The notes beneath the pieces are model-generated. The model was not told the DNA's origin and did no database searches. It saw only the letters and a program-made list of their open reading frames with translations. From an uncultured Alcaligenaceae bacterium (lineage in GTDB: Bacteria > Pseudomonadota > Gammaproteobacteria > Burkholderiales > Burkholderiaceae_B), in the NCBI GenBank assembly GCA_937995985.1, contig CALKIR010000023.1, positions 214,828 through 278,827 of the forward strand: 64,000 nucleotides of DNA, given 5' to 3'. The translations under genes and the position numbers were made by a program. Each line of letters opens with the position of its first letter. The first letter of the stretch is position 1. Below are positions 50,138 to 60,554 of this stretch, in pieces.

Positions 50138-51238
50138 ATGTCCAAATCTTTTACCAAAGAGCGTGTGGTTGTTGGTCTTTCCGGAGGTGTGGATTCAGCT
50201 ATTTCTGCCTGGTTGCTCAAGCAACAAGGGTATGAAGTGATTGGTTTGTTTATGAAAAACTGGGAAGATGATGATGACAGTGAGTATTGCTCAACTCGTC
50301 AAGACTGGATTGATGCGGCAAGTGTTGCTGATTTGATCGGCATAGAGCTTGAAGCAGTTAATTTTGCCGCAGAATATAAAGACCGAGTATTTGCAGAGTT
50401 CTTGCGTGAGTATTCTGCTGGCCGTACGCCCAATCCTGATGTGCTTTGTAATGCAGAAATTAAATTCAAAGCTTTTCTGGATCATGCTATGGCATTAGGG
50501 GCAGAGCGTATTGCCACGGGGCATTATGCCCGTGTGCGTGAGCATAAGGGTCAATACTTGCTCTTAAAAGGGCTGGATGCCAGCAAAGATCAAAGCTATT
50601 TTCTCCATCGTCTTAATCAGTCTCAATTGGCACGTACTATTTTTCCTTTGGGGGAGCTACAAAAAACAGAGGTACGTAGAATAGCTCAGGAGCTCGATTT
50701 ACCTGTAGCACAGAAAAAAGATTCAACTGGTATTTGTTTTATAGGCGAGCGTCCTTTTAGAGAGTTTTTGAATCGCTATTTGCCTACCGAGCCGGGACCC
50801 ATCAAAGACGATACAGGGGCTGTTTTAGGTGAGCATATAGGCTTGGCTTTTTATACTTATGGTCAGCGTCGTGGACTGGGGATTGGAGGAGTTAAGGGGC
50901 GTCAACGCTCAGATGGGACCTCTGATGCGTGGTATGTCGCTAAAAAAGACCTTCGTACCAATACATTAATTGTGGTTGAGGGCTCTGACCACCCTTGGCT
51001 TTATCAGGGGCAATTACACGCAGAGCAGGCCAGTTGGATTGCTGGTTATCCTCCAGCCTTAGCTGAATATGGGGTCAAGGTACGGTATCGGCAAGCAGAT
51101 ACCGCGGCGCGGCTGATAGAGGCGCAAGGGGAGCAGTTTAGCCTTCATTTTCATTCACCTCAGTGGGCGGTTACTCCAGGGCAGTCAGCAGTGCTGTATG
51201 ACGGAGATATTTGCTTAGGCGGTGGCATCATTTCATAG
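50138..51238 (+). CDS. mnmA: tRNA-specific 2-thiouridylase
   Basis: MnmA installs the 2-thio group on U34 of tRNAs for Lys, Glu and Gln, with sulfur from the Tus relay. The 366-residue protein has the PP-loop SGGVDSA at residues 15-21, the catalytic Cys in [12 protein letters not shown] near 108 and the second Cys in [12 protein letters not shown] near 205. It lies 25 bases after the oxidase gene. Confidence 0.97.
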   Translation: MSKSFTKERVVVGLSGGVDSAISAWLLKQQGYEVIGLFMKNWEDDDDSEYCSTRQDWIDAASVADLIGIELEAVNFAAEYKDRVFAEFLREYSAGRTPNPDVLCNAEIKFKAFLDHAMALGAERIATGHYARVREHKGQYLLLKGLDASKDQSYFLHRLNQSQLARTIFPLGELQKTEVRRIAQELDLPVAQKKDSTGICFIGERPFREFLNRYLPTEPGPIKDDTGAVLGEHIGLAFYTYGQRRGLGIGGVKGRQRSDGTSDAWYVAKKDLRTNTLIVVEGSDHPWLYQGQLHAEQASWIAGYPPALAEYGVKVRYRQADTAARLIEAQGEQFSLHFHSPQWAVTPGQSAVLYDGDICLGGGIIS

Positions 51239-51246
51239 GAATAATA

Positions 51247-52062
51247 ATGACAATTGGTTTTTTGGTGGTACTGTTAGGGCTGGGAGCCTTTGTGGGTTTC
51301 GCAGCAGGGCTACTTGGCATCGGTGGGGGCATGGTATTAGTGCCCTTTTTAAATTATATGCTACCGCGCATAGGCATTCCCCAAGATTTGGCTGTGCATG
51401 CTGCCATTGCTACAGCAATGGGAACTATTGTGTTTACCTCTCTTTCTAGTATTCGTGCTCACCAAAAGCGGCAAGCCATTCATTGGGATGTGGTACGACT
51501 CATGGTGCCTGGCATTATTTTAGGGGGGTTCGTATCCGGAGGGGCTATTTTTTCTATGATTAGCAATGAATGGCTCGCCATTATTTTTGTGGCATTTGTT
51601 TATATTTCTGCCTTGCGCATGCTGCGTAAAAGTACACCGGATGCCACACCGATGCTTCCGCCCAAGTGGGTAACCGCTGTATTTGGCTTTGTGGTCGGGG
51701 TGATCTCTGGTTTATTGGGAGCTGGCGGGGGATTCTTATCTGTGCCGTATTTAGCGCGAGCTAATATCGTTATGGCTCGTGCAGTAGCAACCTCAGCGGC
51801 TTTAGGCTTTTTTATTGCCTTAGCAAATAGCATTGGATATATTTGGTCTGGCTATGGAGAGACCAAACATATACCAGGGATGTTGGGGTATAACTACTGG
51901 CCGGCGTTAATCACCTTGAGTGTGATGAGTGTATTAACTGCTCCTTTGGGGGCTGCTGCGGCTCATCGGTTGCCAGTAAATCATTTAAAAAGAATTTTTG
52001 CTGGTCTGTTGTTTATATTGGGCACACAAATGATTTATGAAACCTTTTTTGCGCATGCTTAG
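51247..52062 (+). CDS. TauE/SafE-family sulfite/organosulfonate permease-like protein
   Basis: The 271-residue protein has about 7-8 membrane helices and the two glycine-rich family motifs: AAGLLGIGGGMVLVPFLNYM near residue 15 and GLLGAGGGFLSVPYLARA near residue 155. Members export or import sulfite, sulfoacetate or related anions. It begins 8 bases after mnmA with AGGA upstream, so they are co-transcribed. A link to sulfur supply is possible but unproven. Confidence 0.85.
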   Translation: MTIGFLVVLLGLGAFVGFAAGLLGIGGGMVLVPFLNYMLPRIGIPQDLAVHAAIATAMGTIVFTSLSSIRAHQKRQAIHWDVVRLMVPGIILGGFVSGGAIFSMISNEWLAIIFVAFVYISALRMLRKSTPDATPMLPPKWVTAVFGFVVGVISGLLGAGGGFLSVPYLARANIVMARAVATSAALGFFIALANSIGYIWSGYGETKHIPGMLGYNYWPALITLSVMSVLTAPLGAAAAHRLPVNHLKRIFAGLLFILGTQMIYETFFAHA

Positions 52063-52100
52063 CTCATGTGTCCATACATAATTAGGGTCTGGACCATAAG

Positions 52101-52134
52101 CACTCAGCCCTGACTTAAAGGTCAGGGCTGAGTG
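52101..52134. terminator. Long hairpin between convergent TauE gene and GST gene
   Basis: CACTCAGCCCTGAC (52101-52114) pairs perfectly over 14 bp with GTCAGGGCTGAGTG (52121-52134) around TTAAAG. No U-tract follows on either strand. It probably ends or protects both converging mRNAs. Confidence 0.55.
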
Positions 52135-52156
52135 GGATGGGTATTGAGTACAGGAG

Positions 52157-52762
52157 CTAGGGAAGTGTATCCGCAAAAGAAGGGCGCTCATGCAGTTTGT
52201 CATAGAGCCGCGCTAAATGCTGATGGGTGCTGCGCCAGTCTAGTGACTGAAAGCGCAGATCGAGATAACCTAAAGCGCAGCCTACAGCAACATCTGCAAG
52301 GCTAAAGTTAATTCCGGCACAAAAAGGGTTATCGCCCAAGCGGGTTTCTAAAAAGCTGAGTGCACGGGTTATTTTTTCGTGTTGGCGCTCTAGCCAAGCA
52401 GGGCTTTGTTGTGCGCTAGGGCGTTGGCTGTTCTCTGTATGGATACACACGGCTGCATCCATAAGACCATCTGCGGCAGCCTCCCAAAGCTTGATAAGTG
52501 CCCGTTCTCGCCCTGTTTGAGGCAATAGACGCCCAACAGGGGATAAAGTATCTAAATATTCAACAATCACACGCGAGTCAAATAGGCTGCCAAAGTCTTC
52601 GATGACGAGGCAGGGAATTTTGCCAAGCGGATTGTGCTCGGTAATGAGGGCGTTATCGCTCCACACGTCATCGATGACGAGTTCGTAGTCAAGCTTTTTT
52701 TCAGCCATTACGACTCGCACTTTGCGAACAAATGGACTAGTAAGAGAACCTATGAGTTTCAT
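52157..52762 (-). CDS. Glutathione S-transferase
   Basis: The 201-residue protein has the GST N-terminal thioredoxin fold (MKLIGSLTSPFVRKVRVVMAE, with the catalytic Ser region at 9 and LVIEDFGSLFDSRVIVEYLD binding glutathione) and the all-helical C-terminal domain. SPFVRKVR places it with the theta/beta-like stress GSTs of proteobacteria such as YibF. The substrate is unknown. It is divergent from purB. Confidence 0.88.
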   Translation of the reverse strand: MKLIGSLTSPFVRKVRVVMAEKKLDYELVIDDVWSDNALITEHNPLGKIPCLVIEDFGSLFDSRVIVEYLDTLSPVGRLLPQTGRERALIKLWEAAADGLMDAAVCIHTENSQRPSAQQSPAWLERQHEKITRALSFLETRLGDNPFCAGINFSLADVAVGCALGYLDLRFQSLDWRSTHQHLARLYDKLHERPSFADTLP

Positions 52763-52944
52763 ATAGAATGTTCATTAATTATATGCCTTTCAAAGTATAT
52801 CAAGATGTTTATATAAAGCACGGTCAAGAGGGTTGAGTTAGGGTTTTACTATATTTTTTTCGTTAATCTGTGGTTTATTCGTCATCATCTACGCGAAAAT
52901 CCCCGCAGTGTTAGAATAGCGTATTTACATTTTCAATTGATTGA

Positions 52945-54336
<1,392 letters not shown>

Positions 54337-54346
54337 GTCTCATAAG

Positions 54347-54370
54347 GCCTGCTTGGTTGAACCAGCAGGC
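54347..54370 (+). terminator. Hairpin after purB
   Basis: GCCTGCT pairs with AGCAGGC and, after a bulged T, GGT pairs with ACC around TGA. There is no U-tract. It starts 11 bases past the purB stop. Confidence 0.4.
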
Positions 54371-54409
54371 GATGAGCACGCTTCATGGATTTATGGGTGG
54401 TGAATAGTT

Positions 54410-55063
54410 TTGGTTGAATTTATCACATCAAGCAAGCTCCCAACCCCTTGGGGGACATTTCAGTTGCATGTGTTTCTTGAGTCAGAGACACAGCGAGAGC
54501 ATTTGGCGCTTACTTATGGTCAATGGGATGCTCAGGATGCGGTGCTATTGCGCATGCATTCTGAGTGTTTGACAGGGGATGCTTTGTTTAGTTTACGCTG
54601 TGATTGTGGTCCCCAGTTACAGCGCGCCATGCAGCGTATCGCTGAGCATGGTCAAGGGGTGGTGCTGTATCTGCGCCAAGAAGGCAGAGGGATTGGCCTA
54701 TCAAATAAGATTCGTGCCTATGCCTTACAAGATACGGGCTTAGATACGGTCCAAGCAAATGAGCAACTGGGCTTTGCAGCTGATATGCGTAATTATGCCG
54801 TGTGTTTGCCAATGCTTCAGCATTTAGGGATTGAGCAAGTACGCTTGATGACTAATAATCCTCGCAAGGTTCAGGCGTTGACTGATTTGGGCGTGCCTGT
54901 TGTAGAACGTGTGGCGCATGAAATAGCTGCTAATCCGCATAATAGTCAGTATTTGCATACCAAAGCAGCAAGACTTGGGCATTTATTAGGGCAGGATTTA
55001 TCTCACCCGACCGAAGTCGTTCACGCTCAGGGAGCAGCAGTGCCAGAAAAAATTAAAAAATAA
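54410..55063 (+). CDS. ribA: GTP cyclohydrolase II
   Basis: RibA opens GTP to the first committed riboflavin intermediate. The 217-residue protein has the zinc-ligand cysteines in [23 protein letters not shown] (Cys in HSEC, RCDC) and the catalytic RQEGRGIGL loop. The frame opens with TTG at 54410 preceded by GGGTGGTG; no ATG lies nearby in frame. It is about 20 residues longer than E. coli RibA, with the extra residues at the C-terminus. Confidence 0.95.
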   Translation: MVEFITSSKLPTPWGTFQLHVFLESETQREHLALTYGQWDAQDAVLLRMHSECLTGDALFSLRCDCGPQLQRAMQRIAEHGQGVVLYLRQEGRGIGLSNKIRAYALQDTGLDTVQANEQLGFAADMRNYAVCLPMLQHLGIEQVRLMTNNPRKVQALTDLGVPVVERVAHEIAANPHNSQYLHTKAARLGHLLGQDLSHPTEVVHAQGAAVPEKIKK

Positions 55064-55096
55064 TGTGCCTTGCCAGAATGCTGAGGATCATAACGT

Positions 55097-55129
55097 AAAC
55101 AGGCAGCGAATCGATATCGCTGCCTGTTT
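55097..55129. terminator. Bidirectional hairpin between ribA and ttrA
   Basis: AAACAGGCAGCGA (55097-55109) pairs over 13 bp with TCGCTGCCTGTTT (55117-55129) around ATCGATA. It separates converging genes and has only short U-stretches outside. Confidence 0.65.
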
Positions 55130-55165
55130 ATTAGGGCTCAGAGATTGAGCCGAGGAAGCCGCTGA

Positions 55166-58100
55166 TTAGGCGGATACTTTTTCTATTCGAGCCGGTAGAC
55201 CCTGTCGGACGGCTGCCCCAGAGACCCAGTCAATCCAGACATTCTTATCTTGGCGAGTGGTATCCCTAAAGCCGAGATCGTTTAGGTTGATACCTGCACC
55301 AATACGGGGGTTGTGAGGCATTGCTTGTCCATCAATATAATGGACACGCGCTCCCAACTCAGTATGCCCATAGCCGTGCTCTACTGCAATGGCACCACGC
55401 ATGACTCCATCTCGTAGCATGGCTACAGCCTCTACGCTATTGCCAGGAGTGGTGATGCGGACCTTATCGCCATTGCGTATTCCCAATGTCTTAGCATCTT
55501 CTGGATGAATGGAAACAGGATTATGTGGGTGCACCTGGCGCAGTCTATCTACACCAATGGAAATAGAACTCATAATGTTGGATTTATATGAGCTCAGTAA
55601 GAAGGGCCATTGCTCTTCAGGATAGAGCTCACGCATGGGGGTGCCATCAGCCATCCGTGTGGGGTACCATGTGGGGCAACCAGAGAAGCGTTCACCTGTC
55701 ATGGAGTAGGTAGAAGTGGCTAACTCTTCGTCCCAAATGGGCAGCATGGCTAAATGTGCTTGTTTGAGATGATCCCCATCCCAGGCATCCTCAACACGGT
55801 CAAAGCGGCCCCCTCGAGTCATAAGCAGGGCGACCTTCAGCCACTCTTCCTCTTTAAGATGAGCTTTAATGAGGTCCATTTTTTTGTCTACCCCAGTTAA
55901 GCGCATATCTTCTTCACTGGCATCGGGTACGGGACGGCCCATGGCATAGGCCACATTAGCAAACCCGCGCAAGTAGAAGTCTTGAGCAGTATGAATGGGG
56001 TAGCGTTGGTCGCTGTGTGGATCCCCAATAGCATTATCACCAAAGCCTGGCATCCCCAGTCGCTTGGCCACTTCGATGAAGAATATCTCCAGGCTAATGG
56101 GGTGTCCCTCTTTGGTTTTATCTACTCTGGGTTCTACAATAGGCCAGCGCAGGGTTGAGGTCTTGGCAATCACGTCAGCCCAAGGTGCTGAGGTGCCCCA
56201 GCTTTCATAGGTGACGGTATCGGGCACAATATAATCGGCCAGTGCAGTGGTTTCATTAATAAAGGCGTCTACACAGATAATAAGCGGGAGCTTTTTAGGG
56301 TCTTTGAGGTCCTCATAAAGAGTGTTGCGCAACCCAGCAATACCATATACAGGGTTCCCCATATGATTGATCCATGCCTTCGCCTTATATGGATAGCCAG
56401 CAATACCGGCTGCGACCATTTCTGTACTGAGCCCGCCTACGATGGGGTACCAAGGGGCTTTGGTGGGGTATGGAGATTCTCCTGCAGCCACTTTTTTCTT
56501 GTATTCGCTGCTCTTTTCATAGGGCATGCGCGTACGAGAGAGAGCCAATCCTTGAGGCGGCTTTTGCCCGGGGAAGCGGAAGTCATAGCGAGGACCAGGA
56601 CCAAAGGGACCAAAAGGACCGGCATCCAGCACCAAGCCACCTTTTACATTAAGGTTGCCAACGAGGGTATTGAGCATGCCAATAGCATAGGCGGTATAAA
56701 AGCCTGAGCCGCTCATGGTTCCGCCGTGTGCATCGGCCACTGCTTTGGTGCCGTAGCTACTAAATTCACGGGCCAGGTCTTGGATTTCTTGGACTGAAAT
56801 GCCACATTGCTCACTATATTCTTCGTAGCTCATGCGCTGTGATTCAGCAAGCAGTTTACTTAAGGCGGTGCACACTTTGACTGGAGCTGCGCCAAGATTA
56901 ATGGCATTAACTGTTCGCTCCACAAATAGCTCTGCTGGCTCCGTGATGGTGTAGGGGGCGAGGCTGCCATCTGCTCGCTGCACCACAAAGACATCCTTTT
57001 CAGTGCCGTCCTCATCTGTCTCAACAGGCCAGCCCAAGTCGCTGCCTTTTAAAAAGCTACCATAGCGCGGGTGCTCGGGGTCGTTAATTAAGAGATGGGT
57101 AGCATTGGTCCATGAGGCCAAGCCTGCTGCTCGCATAGCTGGCATACCTGGTTGAGAGAGCACCTCCTTGTTATAAGCATGATTTTCTAAAATCCAACGA
57201 ATCATGCCCATACATAATGCTAAATCAGAGGCAGGCTTGACGGCAATCCAGCGGTTATGGGTGCCTGCTGCCAAGCTAGAAGAGGTGGGAAGGATGGGAG
57301 AAACCACAACATAATTAAAGGTATTCTCTTCGCGGGCCCGAGCTTCGGCAAGCTCTCTTCCTTGGCGCTGGAAGGGGTTACCTGATTGGGCCGGTGCCGC
57401 ACCAATAAAAAGACCAAAGCGCGCATTAGTCCAGTCTGGTTTACCATGGGGCATGGCGCGCACATTACCGAGGGCGACTCCAGCACCGATGCGGAAGCTT
57501 TGACCACAGTAAGCACCGTGGTTAGCACGGTTGATGGTGCCAAAAGATTGTTCTGCAAAGCGTCGAAGCAAGGGGGTACGTCCCTCATTGCCTGCATCAG
57601 TTACGATCAGCTGGTTAGAAAGGGGGCCGTACTCAGGGTGTTCAGGATCGATAAGCGTTTCACGATCATAGATGGCACGTAAACCGTCTACATGGCCCTC
57701 ACCAAAGAGGTCACCGCCTTCGCAAATCTCTTCTATGAGTTGCTCAAAACTAATTTTTTTCCATTTTCCTTCGCCCCGTTTGCCCACGCGCTTTAAGGGG
57801 CTAAGCACTCTATAGGGGCTAGTGAGTTGCTGTTGCATGGCATTGCCGCGGGCACATGCTGTGGCGCGTCCTTCCAGGCCATATTCTTGACCAAGACGCA
57901 AGAAAACCTCGCGCACCGGCTCATTCATGTCTGCAGGACGAGTTGTGGCCAGCGGGTGGTAGGGGTTACCTGCAATACGAATAATTTCATTTTCAGGTTG
58001 ATTCACTCGAACCCGCACCCCACATTGAGTCCAGCAGCCCAAACATAATGAAGGGCTGACGACATGTCCAGGATGAGTTTCTAATTGGCCTGTTTCAGGA

Positions 58101-58303
58101 TTAATGGCAAACTCGGGGATGCGTGCATTGCCGCGGACGGCATCTTTGGTAGGCTCACCCGCTGTTCCTTGGGTTAAACCGCGTGCTGTTTTGACTAAAG
58201 TCTCGCCATAGCCGGCAGCAAAAGCCGCAAGCCCACCAGCAGCCAAAGCGCCGTGTTTAATTAGTTTGCGTCTGTCTTTGTTCTGTTGGTCTGATTTGCT
58301 CAT
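55166..58303 (-). CDS. ttrA: Tetrathionate reductase catalytic subunit A
   Basis: TtrA is a periplasmic molybdopterin (bis-MGD) enzyme that reduces tetrathionate to thiosulfate. The 1045-residue precursor has a Tat signal with RRKLIK at residues 11-16 and a hydrophobic stretch to about 30. A 4Fe-4S site is visible: Cys87, Cys90, Cys94 and Cys150. The candidate molybdenum ligand is Cys266 in GAYCGQSF. Length matches Salmonella TtrA (about 1020). It is the last gene of a ttrB-ttrC-ttrA operon; related arsenate or polysulfide reductases are less likely given subunit types. Confidence 0.87.
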   Translation of the reverse strand: MSKSDQQNKDRRKLIKHGALAAGGLAAFAAGYGETLVKTARGLTQGTAGEPTKDAVRGNARIPEFAINPETGQLETHPGHVVSPSLCLGCWTQCGVRVRVNQPENEIIRIAGNPYHPLATTRPADMNEPVREVFLRLGQEYGLEGRATACARGNAMQQQLTSPYRVLSPLKRVGKRGEGKWKKISFEQLIEEICEGGDLFGEGHVDGLRAIYDRETLIDPEHPEYGPLSNQLIVTDAGNEGRTPLLRRFAEQSFGTINRANHGAYCGQSFRIGAGVALGNVRAMPHGKPDWTNARFGLFIGAAPAQSGNPFQRQGRELAEARAREENTFNYVVVSPILPTSSSLAAGTHNRWIAVKPASDLALCMGMIRWILENHAYNKEVLSQPGMPAMRAAGLASWTNATHLLINDPEHPRYGSFLKGSDLGWPVETDEDGTEKDVFVVQRADGSLAPYTITEPAELFVERTVNAINLGAAPVKVCTALSKLLAESQRMSYEEYSEQCGISVQEIQDLAREFSSYGTKAVADAHGGTMSGSGFYTAYAIGMLNTLVGNLNVKGGLVLDAGPFGPFGPGPRYDFRFPGQKPPQGLALSRTRMPYEKSSEYKKKVAAGESPYPTKAPWYPIVGGLSTEMVAAGIAGYPYKAKAWINHMGNPVYGIAGLRNTLYEDLKDPKKLPLIICVDAFINETTALADYIVPDTVTYESWGTSAPWADVIAKTSTLRWPIVEPRVDKTKEGHPISLEIFFIEVAKRLGMPGFGDNAIGDPHSDQRYPIHTAQDFYLRGFANVAYAMGRPVPDASEEDMRLTGVDKKMDLIKAHLKEEEWLKVALLMTRGGRFDRVEDAWDGDHLKQAHLAMLPIWDEELATSTYSMTGERFSGCPTWYPTRMADGTPMRELYPEEQWPFLLSSYKSNIMSSISIGVDRLRQVHPHNPVSIHPEDAKTLGIRNGDKVRITTPGNSVEAVAMLRDGVMRGAIAVEHGYGHTELGARVHYIDGQAMPHNPRIGAGINLNDLGFRDTTRQDKNVWIDWVSGAAVRQGLPARIEKVSA

Positions 58304-58333
58304 GGTAGTATTTCCAAAAAAAACTTGTTTTCA

Positions 58334-58358
58334 GATCTTTTGTACTCAGTAAAAGATC
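58334..58358 (-). other. Intercistronic stem-loop between ttrC and ttrA
   Basis: GATCTTTT (58334-58341) pairs with AAAAGATC (58351-58358) around a 9-base loop, 4 bases past the ttrC stop. Without a U-tract it is more likely an mRNA processing or stability element than a terminator. Confidence 0.35.
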
Positions 58359-58362
58359 GCTA

Positions 58363-59415
58363 TCAACTGTGGGGGGAGGGAGACAGGGAAGCAAAAGCAT
58401 GAGGACGCGGGAAACGGTATAAGAACCAGGTAACAATTGCTAATAATGCAATGCATAAACCTAGAATACCAATCATGCCCATGAGCCCATCACTGCCTAG
58501 CGGCATACTTTGTAAATACAGGCCAGCCCCGTATTTGGGCACCCCTTGTACACTCATGAAAATAATCCAGCGGAATACCCATGCAGAGCCCATCATCACG
58601 AGTGCACAGATGAGGGAATGCCATGGGCTGCATATGCGCTCAGGTCGCACGCTGAGCAATGCAATCAGTACCAGCGCTAAAATAACCGAGCCATACAAGC
58701 TGCTGCGCCAAGTGGGATAAGTGCTGAATAACTCCATTGCCGCGGTAAATGAGGGCTCAACACCTGTAATTCCAGCCAATACCCAGCCACAGGCACTGAT
58801 TGCCAGTAGGACAAGCGCGGCAAGGCTGAGACGGCGCATCAAGCCTGCAGGCAATGCTGTAAGCCCATTAGGTGTCCAACGAGCCACTAATAAGATGGCA
58901 CCTAGGCTAGCGAGCCAGCCAGTTAACGCAAAATTAATAGGCAAGAAATAGGTATGCCATAGGGGGCGTGCACGGATAACCATGACCTCAGCGCCGGTAT
59001 AAATGAGGATGCTGACCGCAGAAACAATCAAGAGGATGCTACTAAAGCGTAATAAGGTCTCACGGTTAAACCACCAAAATAATGCATAAAGAAGAGACAG
59101 CACCACAAATACTGGCAGTAAAAAGGCGCCTATAGACATCCAGGAATGGGGACTGAAATAAGCATAAAAGTGCCAGAAGCGCCCTGGTTGCTGTAAGTCC
59201 GCAAATAAGGCAATGGGAGCCACAATAGCACTGACTAGGAGGACGGTTACAGCAGCAGGGAGCACTCGGCGTACCGGGCTTTGCGCATCAGTAAAACTAA
59301 TCAACGCTACAGTAATAGCTGTTGTGGTGGCGATGCCAATCAAGAAAAAATATTGTACAGCCCAGGGTAACCAAGCAGCATCGTAGGCTGGTGTAAGAAT
59401 TTCAATAATTTTCAT
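58363..59415 (-). CDS. ttrC: Tetrathionate reductase membrane subunit C (NrfD-like)
   Basis: TtrC anchors TtrAB and oxidises quinol. The 350-residue protein has about nine to ten membrane helices of the NrfD/PsrC family, starting with PWAVQYFFLIGIATTTAI, which resembles the family opening. It has a GGAG ribosome site, and it follows the ttrB stop by 12 bases. It ends in a short cytoplasmic tail (FPRPHAFASLSPSPHS). Confidence 0.85.
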   Translation of the reverse strand: MKIIEILTPAYDAAWLPWAVQYFFLIGIATTTAITVALISFTDAQSPVRRVLPAAVTVLLVSAIVAPIALFADLQQPGRFWHFYAYFSPHSWMSIGAFLLPVFVVLSLLYALFWWFNRETLLRFSSILLIVSAVSILIYTGAEVMVIRARPLWHTYFLPINFALTGWLASLGAILLVARWTPNGLTALPAGLMRRLSLAALVLLAISACGWVLAGITGVEPSFTAAMELFSTYPTWRSSLYGSVILALVLIALLSVRPERICSPWHSLICALVMMGSAWVFRWIIFMSVQGVPKYGAGLYLQSMPLGSDGLMGMIGILGLCIALLAIVTWFLYRFPRPHAFASLSPSPHS

Positions 59416-59427
59416 CCCGAGCTCCTT

Positions 59428-60201
59428 TTATGGTTCAGTCACAAGGCGGACACTGGTTTGTCCCTCGACGCCATCAACAAAATCATCAGGCAGACCAATG
59501 TAGAACACTCGCGGCTGAGTGCTCATATCAGGTTTTAGAACCTTGATATCTCCTCTGTTTTCACGCAGCATTTGGTTGATGGTGCTATTGGGATCATTAA
59601 GGTCTCCAATAACACGAGCTCCTCCAATACAGGTTTCTACACAGGCAGGTAAGAGTCCCACTTCTAAACGATGCTCACAAAAAGTACATTTATCTGCAGT
59701 TTTGGTTTCTTCATTAATAAAACGAGCATCATAAGGACAGGCCTGCACACAGTAAGCACAGCCAACACAACGCTCATTATCAACTAAGACAATGCCGTCT
59801 TCGCGTTGGAAAGTTGCCTGCACTGGGCATACAGGCACACAGGGAGGATTTTCACAGTGATTGCATAATCTGGGGAGATTAAACATAGCTGGTTGGCTGC
59901 CATCGTAATCTTCCACCTCATATTGGAGCACTGTGGTACGGAACTGTCCTAAGGGAGGGAGGTTTTCTACTGAACAGCTCACTGTACAGGCTTGGCAGCC
60001 AATACATTTACGTAAATCAATAACCATGGCAAAGCGTTTTCCCTCTATACCAGGCCGCCGTGCAGGCTGCTCATTAATTTGAGCTTGTACTGGTTGAATA
60101 GGGATAACGGTTGCGGTGGCACCTAAGCCAAGTAGTTGTTTTAAAAAGCCGCGCTTGCCTTTTTGAGGCAGCTGAGACTTGTGTTCATTGGGATAAGGCA
60201 T
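59428..60201 (-). CDS. ttrB: Tetrathionate reductase iron-sulfur subunit B
   Basis: TtrB carries electrons from TtrC to TtrA. The 257-residue protein has 16 cysteines in four groups, as expected for four 4Fe-4S clusters: CIGCQACTVSC, CNHCENPPCVPVC, CVGCAYCVQAC, and CTFCEH...ACVETC. The N-terminal signal has GKRGFLK at residues 15-21, a lysine-arginine form of the Tat motif, with a likely cut after VQA at residue 40. AGAGGAAAG precedes the ATG. It is the first gene of the operon. Confidence 0.9.
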   Translation of the reverse strand: MPYPNEHKSQLPQKGKRGFLKQLLGLGATATVIPIQPVQAQINEQPARRPGIEGKRFAMVIDLRKCIGCQACTVSCSVENLPPLGQFRTTVLQYEVEDYDGSQPAMFNLPRLCNHCENPPCVPVCPVQATFQREDGIVLVDNERCVGCAYCVQACPYDARFINEETKTADKCTFCEHRLEVGLLPACVETCIGGARVIGDLNDPNSTINQMLRENRGDIKVLKPDMSTQPRVFYIGLPDDFVDGVEGQTSVRLVTEP

Positions 60202-60251
60202 ACGACTTTCCTCTCTAAAGCAGCATAAAACAGATCTAAACCCCAGTTATA

Positions 60252-60257
60252 AGCATA
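60252..60257 (-). promoter_or_regulatory. -10 element of the ttrB promoter
   Basis: The minus strand reads TATGCT at 60257-60252. With the FNR-like box centred at 60286.5, it lies exactly where a class II activator promoter would have its -10, giving a transcription start near 60245 and a 43-base leader before ttrB. Confidence 0.5.
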
Positions 60258-60279
60258 TACATAAGCGTGTCGCCCCGAA

Positions 60280-60293
60280 TTGAGTTATATCAA
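60280..60293. promoter_or_regulatory. FNR/Anr-like box upstream of ttrB
   Basis: TTGAGTTATATCAA matches the FNR consensus TTGAT-N4-ATCAA at nine of ten fixed positions. Its centre is 41.5 bases upstream of the transcription start inferred for ttrB. FNR activates ttr genes in Salmonella, so oxygen-limited expression is expected here. The box also lies between ttrB and the divergent speDE gene. Confidence 0.6.
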
Positions 60294-60554
60294 GTGAAAG
60301 ACCGAGCACGGGGAAAAGCGCCTATTGGCTCGGAAACCGAGGAAATAATGATGCGTCTGAGCCGCATTTAGAGGGGATTGTGGTAAATAAACAGCCCTTC
60401 ATATTTTTTTTACTAAAAGCTATATGCAGTGCCTGTCTTGTTGTGTATCATTGCCTTTTTTTGTGAAGTCCTCGTTCTAACCTTGGTGGAAACGGGCTTC
60501 GGGCTTTTTTCAGCCTTTTATAGGCTGGGATCCTTTTACTAAGGAGCGAAAACG
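60294..60554 (+). other. Leader region of speDE, part of the 353-base gap
   Basis: The gap 60202-60554 contains the ttrB promoter and then a long plus-strand stretch. In it, a 7-codon ORF (MMRLSRI, 60348-60371) with GAGG upstream and a 28-codon hydrophobic GTG ORF at 60380 with GAGGGG upstream precede speDE. GGGCT occurs twice (60494, 60501) and could pair alternately with AGCC at 60512, which also pairs with GGCT at 60523. These could regulate speDE, but nothing here is proven. Confidence 0.3.
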
